Shown: positions 36,606 through 46,277 of the stretch, one piece after another
How positions within the stretch are numbered: position 1 is the first letter of the stretch
How the letters are laid out: each line of letters begins with the position of its first letter
Assembly: GCA_027485285.1 (NCBI GenBank)
Contig: JAIXRH010000123.1
Location: 1-64,000 of the forward strand
DNA from: Comamonadaceae bacterium
GTDB taxonomy: Bacteria > Pseudomonadota > Gammaproteobacteria > Burkholderiales > Burkholderiaceae_C
DNA: 64,000 nt
Direction: 5' to 3'
Made by a program: the position numbers and the translations under genes
Notes under the pieces: model-generated
What the model was told of the DNA's origin: nothing
Seen by the model: only the letters and a program-made list of their open reading frames with translations
Databases searched by the model: none

Positions 36606-38818
36606 TAGCCGTTCATCCTTGCAACGTTGTTGGCAACGTGTTGGTTTTGTTGTCCGAAATTCTTCAAGCCAGCGCGAATCAGCAGCGGCGCAATGTCCAG
36701 CGACCAGGCAGCGGCCACGGCCGCCAGCAAGGTGGAGATGTGCAAGCCATCTTTGAGCAAGCGGGCAATCAACTCGAGGTCGAGGTGGAACAGTTGTGTT
36801 TCTTGGTCGCCACGCGCCAAGGTGACATGGCCGTCTTTGCAGAACACAGCGCGACCACCGGCTTGCAAATGCGCCACCAGGGTGACGTTATCTTGGGCCT
36901 TGGCGTAATACACCACTTCGCCGTCGCTCAAGTCGGCCAATGAGGTCACGGCTTGTTCATCCGCATTCAACACCGATGCGCCATCTGGCAACACCAAGTC
37001 AATTTGTGTGCGAACCACGGTGCGCATTTGGTCAGGCGTTTGAATGTCGTGCTTGTCGATCAGTGCTTTTGTGGTGTCGGGCATGTTGGTCACGATGCCG
37101 ACCAAGCAGCGGTCGTAGGCCAAACCTTCGTCCAAGATGAGTTCGGGCGTGGTTTCAAACACAGCTGCGTCGAGTGCTCGATTGATGAGTAAACGCTCAG
37201 AGGCGTCAAAACCACGTGAGTCGGTTTTACCCAAGTGCTGTTGGTCCATGTACAGACCGTCTTTACAAGCCAAACCGGTGCGCTTGCCAGACAGGTGAAG
37301 CAACCAGGCCACGAGCTGCGCCAGTTCAGTGGTTTGCTGGCTGCCCACAATGCCCACCACGGGGATGCGGCCAGACTCGTTGGGGCCAAACAAGTGTTCG
37401 ACAATGGCTTTGCCCACGGGGCGGGGCTGGCCCACGGCAGGCTTGACGTGCATCAGCAAGCCGGGGCCTGCATTGACTTCGATGATGGCGCCCTTGGTTT
37501 CTTCCAAAGGTCGCGAGATGTCTTGGGTGACGATGTCGATGCCAGCGATGTCCAAACCGATCACACGCGCAGCGAGGGTGGCGACGGCCGCGACTTCAGG
37601 ATGAACCAAATCGGTCACATCGTTGTTGAGGTTGCCGTTGCGTTGCACCACCACGATGCGGCCTTTGTCGGGCGTGCTGTCCGGCTTCAAGCCTTGGCGC
37701 TGGATTTCGAGCAGCGACATTTCGCCGCGCGGTGTGTGCAAGCGTATCAAGTCGAGCGGAAAGCCTTCGGCAAGGCCACGGCGTGGGTCGGTGTTGATTT
37801 GGCTGTCGATGAGCTGTTCAACAGTGGATGTGCCGTCGCCTACGATGCAAGCGGTTTCGCCACGGGTGGCGGCCACCACGCGGTCGCCCACCACCAAGAC
37901 GCGGTGTTCGTCGCCTCGCACGTAGCGCTCAACCAATACCTCGCTGCCTTCTTTTTCAGCAGCGGTCCATGCGGTACGCACGCCTTCTTCGGTGTTCACA
38001 TCCAGTGACACGCCCCAGCCACGGTTGCCGTCGAGCGGCTTGACCACCACGGGCAGGCCGATGTCTTGGGAGGCTTCCCACGCTTCGTCCGCGGTTTTGA
38101 CAATCTGGCCTTCGGGCACAGGAATCCCACACTGCGTGAGCAAGCGCTTGGTCAAGTCTTTGTCGCTGGAAATGCTTTCGGCAATGGCGCTGGTGCGGTC
38201 GGTTTCGGCTGTCCAAATCCGGCGTTGTTTAGAGCCGTAGCCCAGTTGCACCAAGTTGCCTTCGGTGAGGCGAATGAACGGTGTTTTACGCTCGACCGCT
38301 GCATCGACGATACAGGCGGTGCTGGGGCCAAGGCAGCGCAAGTCGGCAATCTTTTTCAAGCGGTCGACGGTGCCGTGGATGTCAAAAGGTTGGTTGTTGG
38401 CAGCTGCCATCACCAGTTCGCGGGCTGCAAGGAAACTTTCACGGCCCAGCTCTTCGTGTTCGGTGCGGAATACCACTTTGTAGATGCCGCGCTTGCTGAT
38501 TTCACGAGCTTTGCCAAATTCAGCGCGGGCGCCGGCCAAAAGCTGCAACTCGATGGAGACGTGCTCCATGATGTGACCCATCCACGTGCCGCCCACCAAG
38601 CGTGTGAGGAACCCCCCGCGATGGCCCACACCACAGTGGTGCTCGACCAAACCGGGTAGCCAACCGTTGACGCGGTCGTTGAAGCCGTCGATTTTGTTGG
38701 AGGGGTGGTCTTCCATCTCGCCCAAATCAATGAGCGCTTCGATGATGGGGCGGTAAGTCCAGATGTTGGGCCCGCGCAAGTAGTTCATGCGCAGGATTTG
38801 GATGTCTTTGAAGGCCAT
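36605..38818 (-). CDS. cphA': Cyanophycin synthetase-like partner (CphA' type, M domain decayed)
   Basis: A 737-residue homologue, first gene of the pair. The N domain keeps GTWMGHIMEHVSIE with HxxEH at 82-86 and an adjoining HHCGVGHRGGF. The ATP-grasp loop PLDGNRGWGV at about 261-270 is intact. The Mur-ligase-like domain has lost the P-loop: the aligned stretch reads GIVGSQQTTELA at about 489-500 in place of GTNGKTT, and the C-terminus is shorter. It therefore cannot bind ATP in the M domain in the usual way. It resembles CphA2/CphA' proteins, of which CphA2 is reported to polymerise beta-Asp-Arg dipeptides. Confidence 0.88.
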   Translation of the reverse strand: MAFKDIQILRMNYLRGPNIWTYRPIIEALIDLGEMEDHPSNKIDGFNDRVNGWLPGLVEHHCGVGHRGGFLTRLVGGTWMGHIMEHVSIELQLLAGARAEFGKAREISKRGIYKVVFRTEHEELGRESFLAARELVMAAANNQPFDIHGTVDRLKKIADLRCLGPSTACIVDAAVERKTPFIRLTEGNLVQLGYGSKQRRIWTAETDRTSAIAESISSDKDLTKRLLTQCGIPVPEGQIVKTADEAWEASQDIGLPVVVKPLDGNRGWGVSLDVNTEEGVRTAWTAAEKEGSEVLVERYVRGDEHRVLVVGDRVVAATRGETACIVGDGTSTVEQLIDSQINTDPRRGLAEGFPLDLIRLHTPRGEMSLLEIQRQGLKPDSTPDKGRIVVVQRNGNLNNDVTDLVHPEVAAVATLAARVIGLDIAGIDIVTQDISRPLEETKGAIIEVNAGPGLLMHVKPAVGQPRPVGKAIVEHLFGPNESGRIPVVGIVGSQQTTELAQLVAWLLHLSGKRTGLACKDGLYMDQQHLGKTDSRGFDASERLLINRALDAAVFETTPELILDEGLAYDRCLVGIVTNMPDTTKALIDKHDIQTPDQMRTVVRTQIDLVLPDGASVLNADEQAVTSLADLSDGEVVYYAKAQDNVTLVAHLQAGGRAVFCKDGHVTLARGDQETQLFHLDLELIARLLKDGLHISTLLAAVAAAWSLDIAPLLIRAGLKNFGQQNQHVANNVARMNG

Positions 38819-39016
38819 AAATTAGCGGGGGGGTTGGGCGGGAATTTGGATGGCTGAAGCAGGGGCGTGGACCGTGGTCAGCGTGGCTGCAGCTAGGGCT
38901 GCGGCGATACAATCATTTGCAAACGTGCTGGGGTTCAACAAAGTCCTGGCTCCTGCTTTTTTATTTTTATCGCCGTCCGTCGATTTGCATCGATTGAAAG
39001 CAGCAACATTCCAATA

Positions 39017-41302
39017 ATGAATTCTTCTTCACCGGCTTTGGCCAAAGTTGTTTTGCCTGAGGGCTGGCAATCTTCAGCTTTGGCACAACTGTCACCTCAA
39101 GAAAACGTTCTAGCTTGGCTAGAGGTTGACTTGAACGCCCAATTGCATTTTTCGCGAGGGCTTCTCATTGTGACAGACCAAAGGGTGCTTTTTGCCTCTC
39201 AAGACGGGGGTTCAAACCCTGCTTGGAGCAGCTGGACGCTGGTGGCGGGCATGAAGTTGACGCACACTGACCATGCCGGTGTGGGCACCTTGAGTCTGGT
39301 GGACGAGACGCATCGCATCGCCAGCTGGCGATTCACCCTGACACACAACGTCACCGCCATGCGTTTGCAAGAAACCTTCGCGGACTGCGTGGAAGTTTTG
39401 ACCTACGGCAAATCGATGGCGGCCTCGGTGCAGGCGCGTTGCCCGCAGTGTAAGTTGCAGCTTGAGTCGGTGGGTGACGACTGCCCCGTTTGCAACCGTG
39501 AGCAGCACGCGCCTTTGTCGACTTGGGGTTTGTTTCGCCTCTGGCGCTTTGCCCATCCCTACCGTTGGCGTTTGTTGGGAGGCTTCTTCTTGACGCTGGC
39601 TTCCACGGCGGCTACCTTGGTGCCGCCGTACTTGACCATGCCGCTGATGGACGATGTGCTGATTCCGTTTCAAAACGGCAAAGACATTGACCATGATTTG
39701 GTCTACCTGTATTTGGGTGGCTTGCTGGGCGCGGCCTTGTTGGCTTGGGGTTTGGGTTGGCTTAAAACGTATATCTTGGCCTTGGTGTCTGAGCGCATTG
39801 GCGCGGATTTACGCACCACGGCTTACGAGCACTTGATGCGTTTGTCGCTCGAGTACTTTGGCGGCCGTCGCACGGGCGACTTGATGAACCGCATTGGCGC
39901 TGAGACCGACCGCATTTGCGTATTTTTGTCTTTGCATTTGCTGGACTTCGCCACCGACGTGCTGATGATTGTCATGACCGCTTCGATTTTGATCAGCATT
40001 GACCCCAAGTTGGCTGCAGCCACTTTGCTGCCACTGCCGTTCATCGTGTGGCTGATCCACACCGTGCGAGACAAACTGCGCACGGGCTTTGAGAAGATTG
40101 ACCGCGTGTGGTCAGAGCTCACCAACGTGTTGGCTGACACCATTCCTGGCATCCGTGTGGTCAAAGCCTTTGCCCAAGAAACACGCGAAGCCAACCGCTT
40201 TCGCGATGCCAACAAACACAACTTGGCGGTCAACGACCGTATCAACTTTGTGTGGTCTTTGTTCTCGCCCACCGTCACGCTGATGACCGAGGTGGGTTTG
40301 TTGGTGGTGTGGGGCTTTGGCATTTATTTGGTCTCGCACAACCAGATCACGGTGGGTGTGTTGGCGGCTTTCTTAGCCTACATTGGTCGCTTTTACACAC
40401 GGCTTGATTCCATGAGCCGCATCGTGTCTCACACGCAAAAAGCGGCGGCAGGTGCCAAGCGTATTTTTGAAATCTTGGACCACGTCTCCAGCGTACCAGA
40501 GACGGCCAATCCTCAAAAGTTACCAACGCCTTTGCAGGGCCATATTGAGATTCAAGATGCCGGTTTTCGCTACGGCAACCGCGCGGTGATTCGCGGCATG
40601 AACCTGACCATCCGCCCCGGCGAGATGATTGGCTTGGTGGGCCAAAGCGGCTCTGGCAAGAGCACTTTGGTCAACCTGATTTGCCGCTTCTACGACTTGA
40701 GCGAAGGTTCGATCAAGCTGGACGGCATTGACATTCGTCACATCGCTTTGTCAGACTTCCGAAGCCACATCGGCATGGTGCTGCAAGAGCCGTTCTTGTT
40801 TTTCGGCACCATTGCCGACAACATCGCCTACGGCAAACCCGATGCCACGCGCGAAGAAATTGTGGCCGCAGCGCGTGCCGCGCATGCGCATGAATTCATC
40901 TTGCGCTTGCCTCAAGGTTACGACTCCTTGGTGGGCGAACGTGGGCAAGGCCTGTCGGGTGGCGAGCGTCAGCGCATCTCGATTGCGCGGGCTTTGCTCA
41001 TCAACCCACGCATCCTGATCTTGGACGAAGCCACTGCGTCGGTGGACACCGAGACCGAGCAAGAAATTCAAAAAGCCTTGGATAACTTGGTGCAAGGCCG
41101 CACCACAATCGCCATTGCGCACCGTTTGTCCACGCTCAACAAAGCCGACCGTTTGGTGGTGATGGAACAGGGCGTGGTGGTGGAAGAGGGCGACCACGAC
41201 ACGCTCATGGCACAACAAGGCGCTTACTACCGCCTGTACGAAGCCCAAGCGAAAAATGCCGAAGACGCCGTGGTGCGCGCTTCGACCCAGGAGTCTGTAT
41301 GA
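39017..41302 (+). CDS. Cyanophycin-locus ABC transporter with PH-like and zinc-ribbon N-terminus
   Basis: A 761-residue ABC exporter half. Unusually, it has about 165 residues ahead of the membrane domain: a beta-rich PH-like region (LHFSRGLLIVTDQRVLFASQDGG) then a zinc ribbon with C142xxC145 and C156xxC159 (RCPQCKLQL, DDCPVCNRE). The six-helix exporter domain spans roughly 180-460. The ATPase shows GLVGQSGSGKSTLVNL, LSGGERQRISIARAL and RILILDEATASVD. Overlaps the DUF1854 gene by ATGA and is divergent from cphA'. This pair is a known companion of cyanophycin genes; its substrate is unknown. Confidence 0.88.
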   Translation: MNSSSPALAKVVLPEGWQSSALAQLSPQENVLAWLEVDLNAQLHFSRGLLIVTDQRVLFASQDGGSNPAWSSWTLVAGMKLTHTDHAGVGTLSLVDETHRIASWRFTLTHNVTAMRLQETFADCVEVLTYGKSMAASVQARCPQCKLQLESVGDDCPVCNREQHAPLSTWGLFRLWRFAHPYRWRLLGGFFLTLASTAATLVPPYLTMPLMDDVLIPFQNGKDIDHDLVYLYLGGLLGAALLAWGLGWLKTYILALVSERIGADLRTTAYEHLMRLSLEYFGGRRTGDLMNRIGAETDRICVFLSLHLLDFATDVLMIVMTASILISIDPKLAAATLLPLPFIVWLIHTVRDKLRTGFEKIDRVWSELTNVLADTIPGIRVVKAFAQETREANRFRDANKHNLAVNDRINFVWSLFSPTVTLMTEVGLLVVWGFGIYLVSHNQITVGVLAAFLAYIGRFYTRLDSMSRIVSHTQKAAAGAKRIFEILDHVSSVPETANPQKLPTPLQGHIEIQDAGFRYGNRAVIRGMNLTIRPGEMIGLVGQSGSGKSTLVNLICRFYDLSEGSIKLDGIDIRHIALSDFRSHIGMVLQEPFLFFGTIADNIAYGKPDATREEIVAAARAAHAHEFILRLPQGYDSLVGERGQGLSGGERQRISIARALLINPRILILDEATASVDTETEQEIQKALDNLVQGRTTIAIAHRLSTLNKADRLVVMEQGVVVEEGDHDTLMAQQGAYYRLYEAQAKNAEDAVVRASTQESV

Positions 41303-41766
41303 GTGCCGCGTTCAGCTTAGCGTTTGATGCCTTTGGCAAACTGGTGGTCACCTTGGCCGATGGCACGCAACATGTGGGCGCTGTGGTCGCCCGTGCGTTT
41401 CCGATCGCCGCACCTGACCAACTGATCTCCATTTTGAGTGCCGAAGGCAAAGAGCTGGTTTGGGTAGAAAGCCTCAATGACTTGCCAACACCAGAGCGCG
41501 AGATCGTGACGCAAGCCTTGCAAGGCCGCGAATTCATGCCTGAGATTTTGCGTTTGGATGGGGTGAACAGTTTCTCCACACCCAGCATTTGGCGCGTGCA
41601 AACCAGCCGTGGCCCAGCGCAGTTGGTGCTCAAAGGTGAAGAGGACATTCGCCGCCTCAGCGCGAGTCGCCTCATCGTGGCCGATGCCCACGGCGTGCAG
41701 TTTTTGATTCGCGATTTGCCGTCGCTGGACCGCCACACCCGAAAACTGCTCGACCGCTTTTTGTAA
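41299..41766 (+). CDS. DUF1854 protein of the cyanophycin locus
   Basis: A 155-residue cytoplasmic protein overlapping the ABC gene by ATGA. It shows the DUF1854 pattern: GKLVVTLADGTQHVGAVVARAFPI, WVESLNDLPTPEREIV, then WRVQTSRGPAQLVLKGEEDIRRL and a C-terminal FLIRDLPSLDRHTRKLLDRFL. Function unknown; fixed pairing with the ABC protein suggests a regulator or adaptor of it. Confidence 0.85.
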   Translation: MSAAFSLAFDAFGKLVVTLADGTQHVGAVVARAFPIAAPDQLISILSAEGKELVWVESLNDLPTPEREIVTQALQGREFMPEILRLDGVNSFSTPSIWRVQTSRGPAQLVLKGEEDIRRLSASRLIVADAHGVQFLIRDLPSLDRHTRKLLDRFL

Positions 41767-41789
41767 ACTTGCGAGGGGCGGGGTCGCCC

Positions 41790-42926
41790 TTAGTTAAAAA
41801 AGCGCTTGAGCTTATCGGCCCATCCACCTTCAGCTGGTGAATGCTTGGGGCCACCCTTTTTCAAAGACTCGTCCAACTCTTTGAGCAATTTGCGTTGGTG
41901 CTCCGTGAGCTTGACGGGTATCTCTACCGAGATGTGGCAATACAAATCGCCGGGAAAGCTAGAGCGAATGCCTTTCAAGCCTTTGCCGCGCAAGCGGAAC
42001 TGCTTGTCGCTTTGTGTGCCCTCTGGAATGTCAATCGCCGCTTCGCCCGCCAGTGTGGGCACGCGTATCTCGCCGCCCAAGGCTGCGGTGGTGATGCTGA
42101 TGGGCACTGAGCAATGCAGGTCATCGCCATCGCGCTCAAAAATGTCGTGCTTCTTGACGCGAATCTCAATGAACAAATCACCAGGTGGGCCGCCGTTGGT
42201 GCCAGGCTCGCCGTTGCCGGTGCTGCGAATGCGCATGCCGTCGTCGATGCCGGCTGGGATTTTGACCTCCAGTGTTTTTTGCTTTTTGAGCTTGCCTTGT
42301 CCGTGGCAGCTGGTGCATGGGTCTGGAATAATTTTGCCCGAGCCTCGGCAATGCGGACAGGTTTGCTGCACGCTGAAAAAGCCTTGGCGCATTTGCACCT
42401 GACCGCTGCCGTGGCAGGTGGTGCAGGTTTTGACGGAGGTGCCGGGTTTGGCGCCTGAGCCATCACAGGTTTCGCACTCGTCCCAACCTGGAATTTTGAG
42501 CTGTGCTTCTTTGCCATTGGCCGCTTCTTCCAGCGTGATTTCCATGGCGTAGCTGAGGTCGTTGCCGCGGTAGACCTGACGACCACCGGGGCCGCGACGT
42601 TGCTGGCCAAAGATGTCACCAAAAATATCGCCGAAGGCTTCACCAAAACCCGCACCGCCAAAGCCGCCCGCACCTGGACCACCGCGCATATTGGGGTCCA
42701 CGCCCGCATGGCCATACTGGTCGTAGGCGGCACGTTTTTCGGGGTCCGACAGCATTTCGTAGGCTTCTTTGACCTCTTTGAACTGCGCCTCTGCTTCCTT
42801 GGCTTTGTCGCCTTGGTTGCGGTCGGGGTGGTGCTTCATCGCGAGTTTGCGATAAGCCTTTTTGATCTCGTCATCGCTTGCGCCTTTGGCGACGCCGAGC
42901 ACTTCATAAAAATCGCGTTTGGACAT
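41790..42926 (-). CDS. dnaJ: Chaperone DnaJ
   Basis: Type I Hsp40 that delivers substrates to DnaK and stimulates its ATPase. The 378-residue protein has a J domain with MKHHPDRN, a Gly/Phe-rich linker ([19 protein letters not shown]), four CxxCxGxG zinc motifs ([32 protein letters not shown]) and the substrate-binding C-terminus. Last gene of grpE-dnaK-dnaJ; a hairpin lies between dnaK and dnaJ. Confidence 0.98.
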   Translation of the reverse strand: MSKRDFYEVLGVAKGASDDEIKKAYRKLAMKHHPDRNQGDKAKEAEAQFKEVKEAYEMLSDPEKRAAYDQYGHAGVDPNMRGGPGAGGFGGAGFGEAFGDIFGDIFGQQRRGPGGRQVYRGNDLSYAMEITLEEAANGKEAQLKIPGWDECETCDGSGAKPGTSVKTCTTCHGSGQVQMRQGFFSVQQTCPHCRGSGKIIPDPCTSCHGQGKLKKQKTLEVKIPAGIDDGMRIRSTGNGEPGTNGGPPGDLFIEIRVKKHDIFERDGDDLHCSVPISITTAALGGEIRVPTLAGEAAIDIPEGTQSDKQFRLRGKGLKGIRSSFPGDLYCHISVEIPVKLTEHQRKLLKELDESLKKGGPKHSPAEGGWADKLKRFFN

Positions 42927-42968
42927 GGTGTGGGCAGTGCCGTGTTTTGTGGGGCTTGGTTACGACTT

Positions 42969-43003
42969 CGCCGCGTGTTCACCTTTGCAGGCAAAACGCG
43001 GCG
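42969..43003 (-). other. Hairpin in the dnaK-dnaJ spacer
   Basis: CGCCGCGT and ACGCGGCG are perfect 8-bp arms around a 19-base loop. No T tract follows on the minus strand, so it is more likely an mRNA processing or stability element than a terminator. Confidence 0.45.
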
Positions 43004-43031
43004 AGGCCAGATCAGAAGTTGAGAAAAAGAA

Positions 43032-44957
43032 TTAGCCTTTTTTGACTTCTTTCACTTCAGCGTCGACCACGTTGTCGTCGGCTGGTTTGGCTTCAGGCGC
43101 TGCAGTTGCTCCGCCACCCGCAGCTTGGGCGGCTTGCATGTCAGCGTAGACTTTTTCGCCCAGCTTTTGTGAGGCAGTCATCAAGGCTTCGGTCTTGGCA
43201 TCGATGGCGGCTTTGTCTTCGTCTTTCAATACTTCTTCCACGTCTTTGATGGCAGCTTCGATGGCTTCTTTTTCGCCAGCGTCGAGCTTGTCTCCGTGCT
43301 CGCCCAAGCTCTTCTTCACGCTGTGAACAGCGGCGTCAGCTTGGTTGCGCGACTGCACGATTTCTAATTTTTTCTTATCTTCGACGGCGTTCAGCTCAGC
43401 GTCCTTCACCATTTGTTGAATTTCGTCTTCGCTCAAACCTGAGTTGGCTTTGATCGTGATCTTGTTTTCTTTGCCTGTGGCTTTGTCCTTGGCGCCCACG
43501 TGCAGAATGCCGTTGGCGTCAATGTCAAACGACACTTCAATTTGTGGTGTGCCACGAGCTGCGGGTGCAATGCCTTCGAGGTTGAACTCACCCAAACTCT
43601 TGTTGCCGCTGGCCATCTCTCGCTCGCCTTGGTAGACCTTGATGGTCACCGCAGGTTGGTTGTCGTCGGCCGTCGAGAAGGTTTGTGCAAATTTGGTGGG
43701 GATGGTCGTGTTCTTGGTGATCATCTTGGTCATCACCCCGCCCAAGGTTTCGATGCCCAAAGACAGCGGTGTCACGTCGAGCAGCAACACGTCGGTGCGG
43801 TCGCCTGACAACACTTGACCTTGAATCGCAGCGCCCACGGCGACGGCTTCGTCAGGGTTCACGTCACGGCGTGGTTCTTGGCCGAAGAACTCTTTGACCT
43901 TTTCTTGGACCTTGGGCATGCGGCTCATACCGCCGACCAAGATCACGTCGTCGATGTCGCTCACAGACACGCCCGCGTCTTTGATGGCGGTGCGGCAAGG
44001 CGCGATGGTGCGCTCGACCAACTCGTCCACCAGTTGTTCCAACTTGGCGCGGTTGAGCTTGATGTTCAAGTGCTTGGGGCCTGAGGCGTCAGCCGTGATG
44101 TAGGGCAAGTTGATGTCGGTCGAGGTGGCCGATGACAACTCGATCTTGGCTTTCTCTGCGGCTTCTTTCAGGCGCTGCAAGGCCAACACGTCTTTGGACA
44201 AATCAACGCCAGATTCTTTCTTGAATTCGGCAATGATGAAGTCGATGATGCGTTGGTCAAAGTCTTCGCCACCCAAAAAGGTGTCGCCGTTGGTGGACAA
44301 CACTTCAAATTGTTTTTCGCCATCCACGTCAGCGATTTCGATGATGGACACGTCAAAGGTGCCGCCACCCAAGTCATACACCGCAATTTTGCGATCGCCT
44401 TTTTCGGTTTTGTCCAAACCAAAGGCCAAGGCCGCAGCGGTGGGCTCGTTGATGATGCGCTTGACATCCAAGCCCGCGATGCGGCCTGCATCTTTGGTGG
44501 CTTGGCGCTGTGCGTCGTTGAAATACGCAGGCACTGTGATGACGGCTTCGGTCACTTCTTCGCCGAGGTAGTCTTCGGCGGTCTTCTTCATTTTGCGAAG
44601 AATTTCAGCGCTGATTTGAGGCGGGGCCAACTTGTTACCGCGCACTTCCACCCAAGCGTCGCCGTTGTCGGCTTTGGCAATGGTGTAGGGCATCAAGTCG
44701 ATGTCTTTTTGCACTTCTTTTTCGCTGAACTTGCGACCGATCAAGCGCTTGACCGCATACAAGGTGTTGCGTGGGTTGGTGACTGCTTGGCGCTTGGCCG
44801 ATGCGCCCACCAAGATTTCGCCGTCTTCTTGGTACGCAATGATCGACGGGGTGGTGCGAGCGCCTTCGGCGTTCTCGATCACTTTGGTCGTGTTGCCTTC
44901 CATGATGGCCACGCACGAGTTGGTGGTGCCCAAGTCAATACCAATGATTTTTCCCAT
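43032..44957 (-). CDS. dnaK: Molecular chaperone DnaK
   Basis: Hsp70 chaperone, 641 residues. N-terminal ATPase: [56 protein letters not shown] and [12 protein letters not shown]. The substrate-binding domain begins near [20 protein letters not shown], and the lid ends in an acidic tail ([15 protein letters not shown]). Follows grpE after 70 bases, in which an exact DnaA-box match and a weaker sigma32-like element are also seen. Confidence 0.99.
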   Translation of the reverse strand: MGKIIGIDLGTTNSCVAIMEGNTTKVIENAEGARTTPSIIAYQEDGEILVGASAKRQAVTNPRNTLYAVKRLIGRKFSEKEVQKDIDLMPYTIAKADNGDAWVEVRGNKLAPPQISAEILRKMKKTAEDYLGEEVTEAVITVPAYFNDAQRQATKDAGRIAGLDVKRIINEPTAAALAFGLDKTEKGDRKIAVYDLGGGTFDVSIIEIADVDGEKQFEVLSTNGDTFLGGEDFDQRIIDFIIAEFKKESGVDLSKDVLALQRLKEAAEKAKIELSSATSTDINLPYITADASGPKHLNIKLNRAKLEQLVDELVERTIAPCRTAIKDAGVSVSDIDDVILVGGMSRMPKVQEKVKEFFGQEPRRDVNPDEAVAVGAAIQGQVLSGDRTDVLLLDVTPLSLGIETLGGVMTKMITKNTTIPTKFAQTFSTADDNQPAVTIKVYQGEREMASGNKSLGEFNLEGIAPAARGTPQIEVSFDIDANGILHVGAKDKATGKENKITIKANSGLSEDEIQQMVKDAELNAVEDKKKLEIVQSRNQADAAVHSVKKSLGEHGDKLDAGEKEAIEAAIKDVEEVLKDEDKAAIDAKTEALMTASQKLGEKVYADMQAAQAAGGGATAAPEAKPADDNVVDAEVKEVKKG

Positions 44958-45027
44958 TTGTAACTCCAGTAATTTTCAAAAATTCAGATAGGGCTTAGTT
45001 GTGGATAACTTCGCCAATTTCAAGTGT

Positions 45028-45636
45028 TTATTTCGGTGCGGCCACAGTGACCAGTGCAGGGCGCAACACGCGCTCGGCGATCAAGTAGCCTTTTTGCAGC
45101 ACGGCGACCACGGTGTTGGCTTCTTGCGTGGATTCGGGCGGCAGGGGCACCACGCTGATGGCTTGGTGCTGCGCGGGGTCAAACTTGGCGCCAGCGGCTG
45201 GATCAATCGCGATGATCTTGTTGCGTTCCATCGCGCTTTTGAGTTGACGCAATGTGGCTTCGGCACCCTCGCGAATTTGTTCGGGTGTGGCGCTTTGCAC
45301 CGCCAGGCCAGCTTCTAGGCTGTCGAGCACGGGTAGCAAGCTGTCTGCGAAGCTCTCGAGCGCAAATTTGCGGGCTTTGGACACTTCGTCGTCTGCGCGA
45401 CGACGTGCGTTTTGCACATCGGCTTGGCCACGCACGTATTGGTCTTGCAGCTCAGCGGCTTTGGCTTGCAAAGCGGCAATTTCGGCGTGGGCGGCAGACA
45501 GAGGGTCGGTGGCGGCAGCTGCATCTGCCGATGCGTGGGCTTCTGCGGCGGGCGCCATGCCGGCCATGTGGGAGGCCAAATGGTCAGCGGCAGAGGGCGC
45601 GGCCGTGGGTTCTTTGTGTTCTGTAGGTTCTGACAT
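45028..45636 (-). CDS. grpE: Nucleotide exchange factor GrpE
   Basis: Releases ADP from DnaK. The 202-residue protein has a variable, Ala-rich acidic head, a long dimerising helix ([42 protein letters not shown]) and a C-terminal beta domain with [24 protein letters not shown]. First gene of the heat-shock operon, with a sigma32-like promoter 37 bases upstream. Confidence 0.97.
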   Translation of the reverse strand: MSEPTEHKEPTAAPSAADHLASHMAGMAPAAEAHASADAAAATDPLSAAHAEIAALQAKAAELQDQYVRGQADVQNARRRADDEVSKARKFALESFADSLLPVLDSLEAGLAVQSATPEQIREGAEATLRQLKSAMERNKIIAIDPAAGAKFDPAQHQAISVVPLPPESTQEANTVVAVLQKGYLIAERVLRPALVTVAAPK

Positions 45637-45672
45637 GCTTCGTCGGGCTTGTGTGAAGGAGAGACAGCAGAG

Positions 45673-45698
45673 CTGAGGCCATCCAACCCTATTTCAAG
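45673..45698 (-). promoter_or_regulatory. Sigma32-like heat-shock promoter of grpE-dnaK-dnaJ
   Basis: On the minus strand CTTGAA, 14 bases, CCTCAG, the same hexamers and spacing as before clpB. Its position gives a short leader to grpE. Confidence 0.7.
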
Positions 45699-45734
45699 AG
45701 TGGTTTTGTAAATAATTTGAACAGAGTCAAACCA

Positions 45735-45780
45735 AGCGGGGCCTCGCCCCGCTGTGAAATGGCAGCCAAGTGGGGCTGCC
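45735..45780 (-). terminator. Two hairpins after the FKBP gene
   Basis: AGCGGGGC-CTC-GCCCCGCT and GGCAGCC-N6-GGCTGCC, two strong stems in a row between the FKBP stop and the grpE promoter. Without T tracts; likely 3'-end structures. Confidence 0.5.
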
Positions 45781-45791
45781 GTGATGCCTGA

Positions 45792-46142
45792 TCATTCGAC
45801 GGCGATCAACTCGACGTCAAACTTCAAGGTGGCGTTTGGAGGAATCACGCCACCCGCACCGCGCGCGCCGTAGCCCAGCTCTGGCGGAATGATGAGGGTG
45901 CGTTGGCCGCCAATCTTCATGCCTTGCACACCTTCGTCCCAGCCCTTGATGACCATGCCTGCGCCGAGTGCGAAGTCAAACGCGTCATTGCGGTCGCGGC
46001 TCGAGTCAAACTTGGCGCCTTGCTCGCCGTCTTGGTAGAGCCAGCCTGTGTAGTGCACGCTCACGTGCTGGCCAGCGGCGGCTTGTGCGCCGTCGCCCAC
46101 CACGTTGTCGATGTATTGCAGGCCGGAAGGGGTTGTGTTCAT
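45792..46142 (-). CDS. FKBP-type peptidyl-prolyl isomerase
   Basis: A 116-residue single-domain FKBP, cytoplasmic (no signal). Active-site pattern VSVHYTGWLYQDGEQGAKFDSSRDR, DFALGAGMVIKGWDEGVQGMKIGGQRTLIIPPELGYGARGAGGVIPPNATLKFDVELIAVE. Accelerates proline isomerisation in protein folding; lies upstream of the DnaK operon on the same strand but with its own 3' structures. Confidence 0.96.
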   Translation of the reverse strand: MNTTPSGLQYIDNVVGDGAQAAAGQHVSVHYTGWLYQDGEQGAKFDSSRDRNDAFDFALGAGMVIKGWDEGVQGMKIGGQRTLIIPPELGYGARGAGGVIPPNATLKFDVELIAVE

Positions 46143-46277
46143 GGCAAATCCTAGAGGGTCAAATGAGTGAGCCCCAGAGTGTAGCCACCCCTGTCGCCCA
46201 GGTGAGTGCGTGCAGTCATTTGGGTTGCTAGGATCAGCGCTGTGGCTTTGTTTATTTGAAGGTATTCTGGCGTCTGC

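Noticed and set aside
35328-38659. Long plus-strand ORFs opposite the cyanophycin synthetases
   Set aside because: They mirror the coding strand, lack ribosome sites and resemble no known protein.
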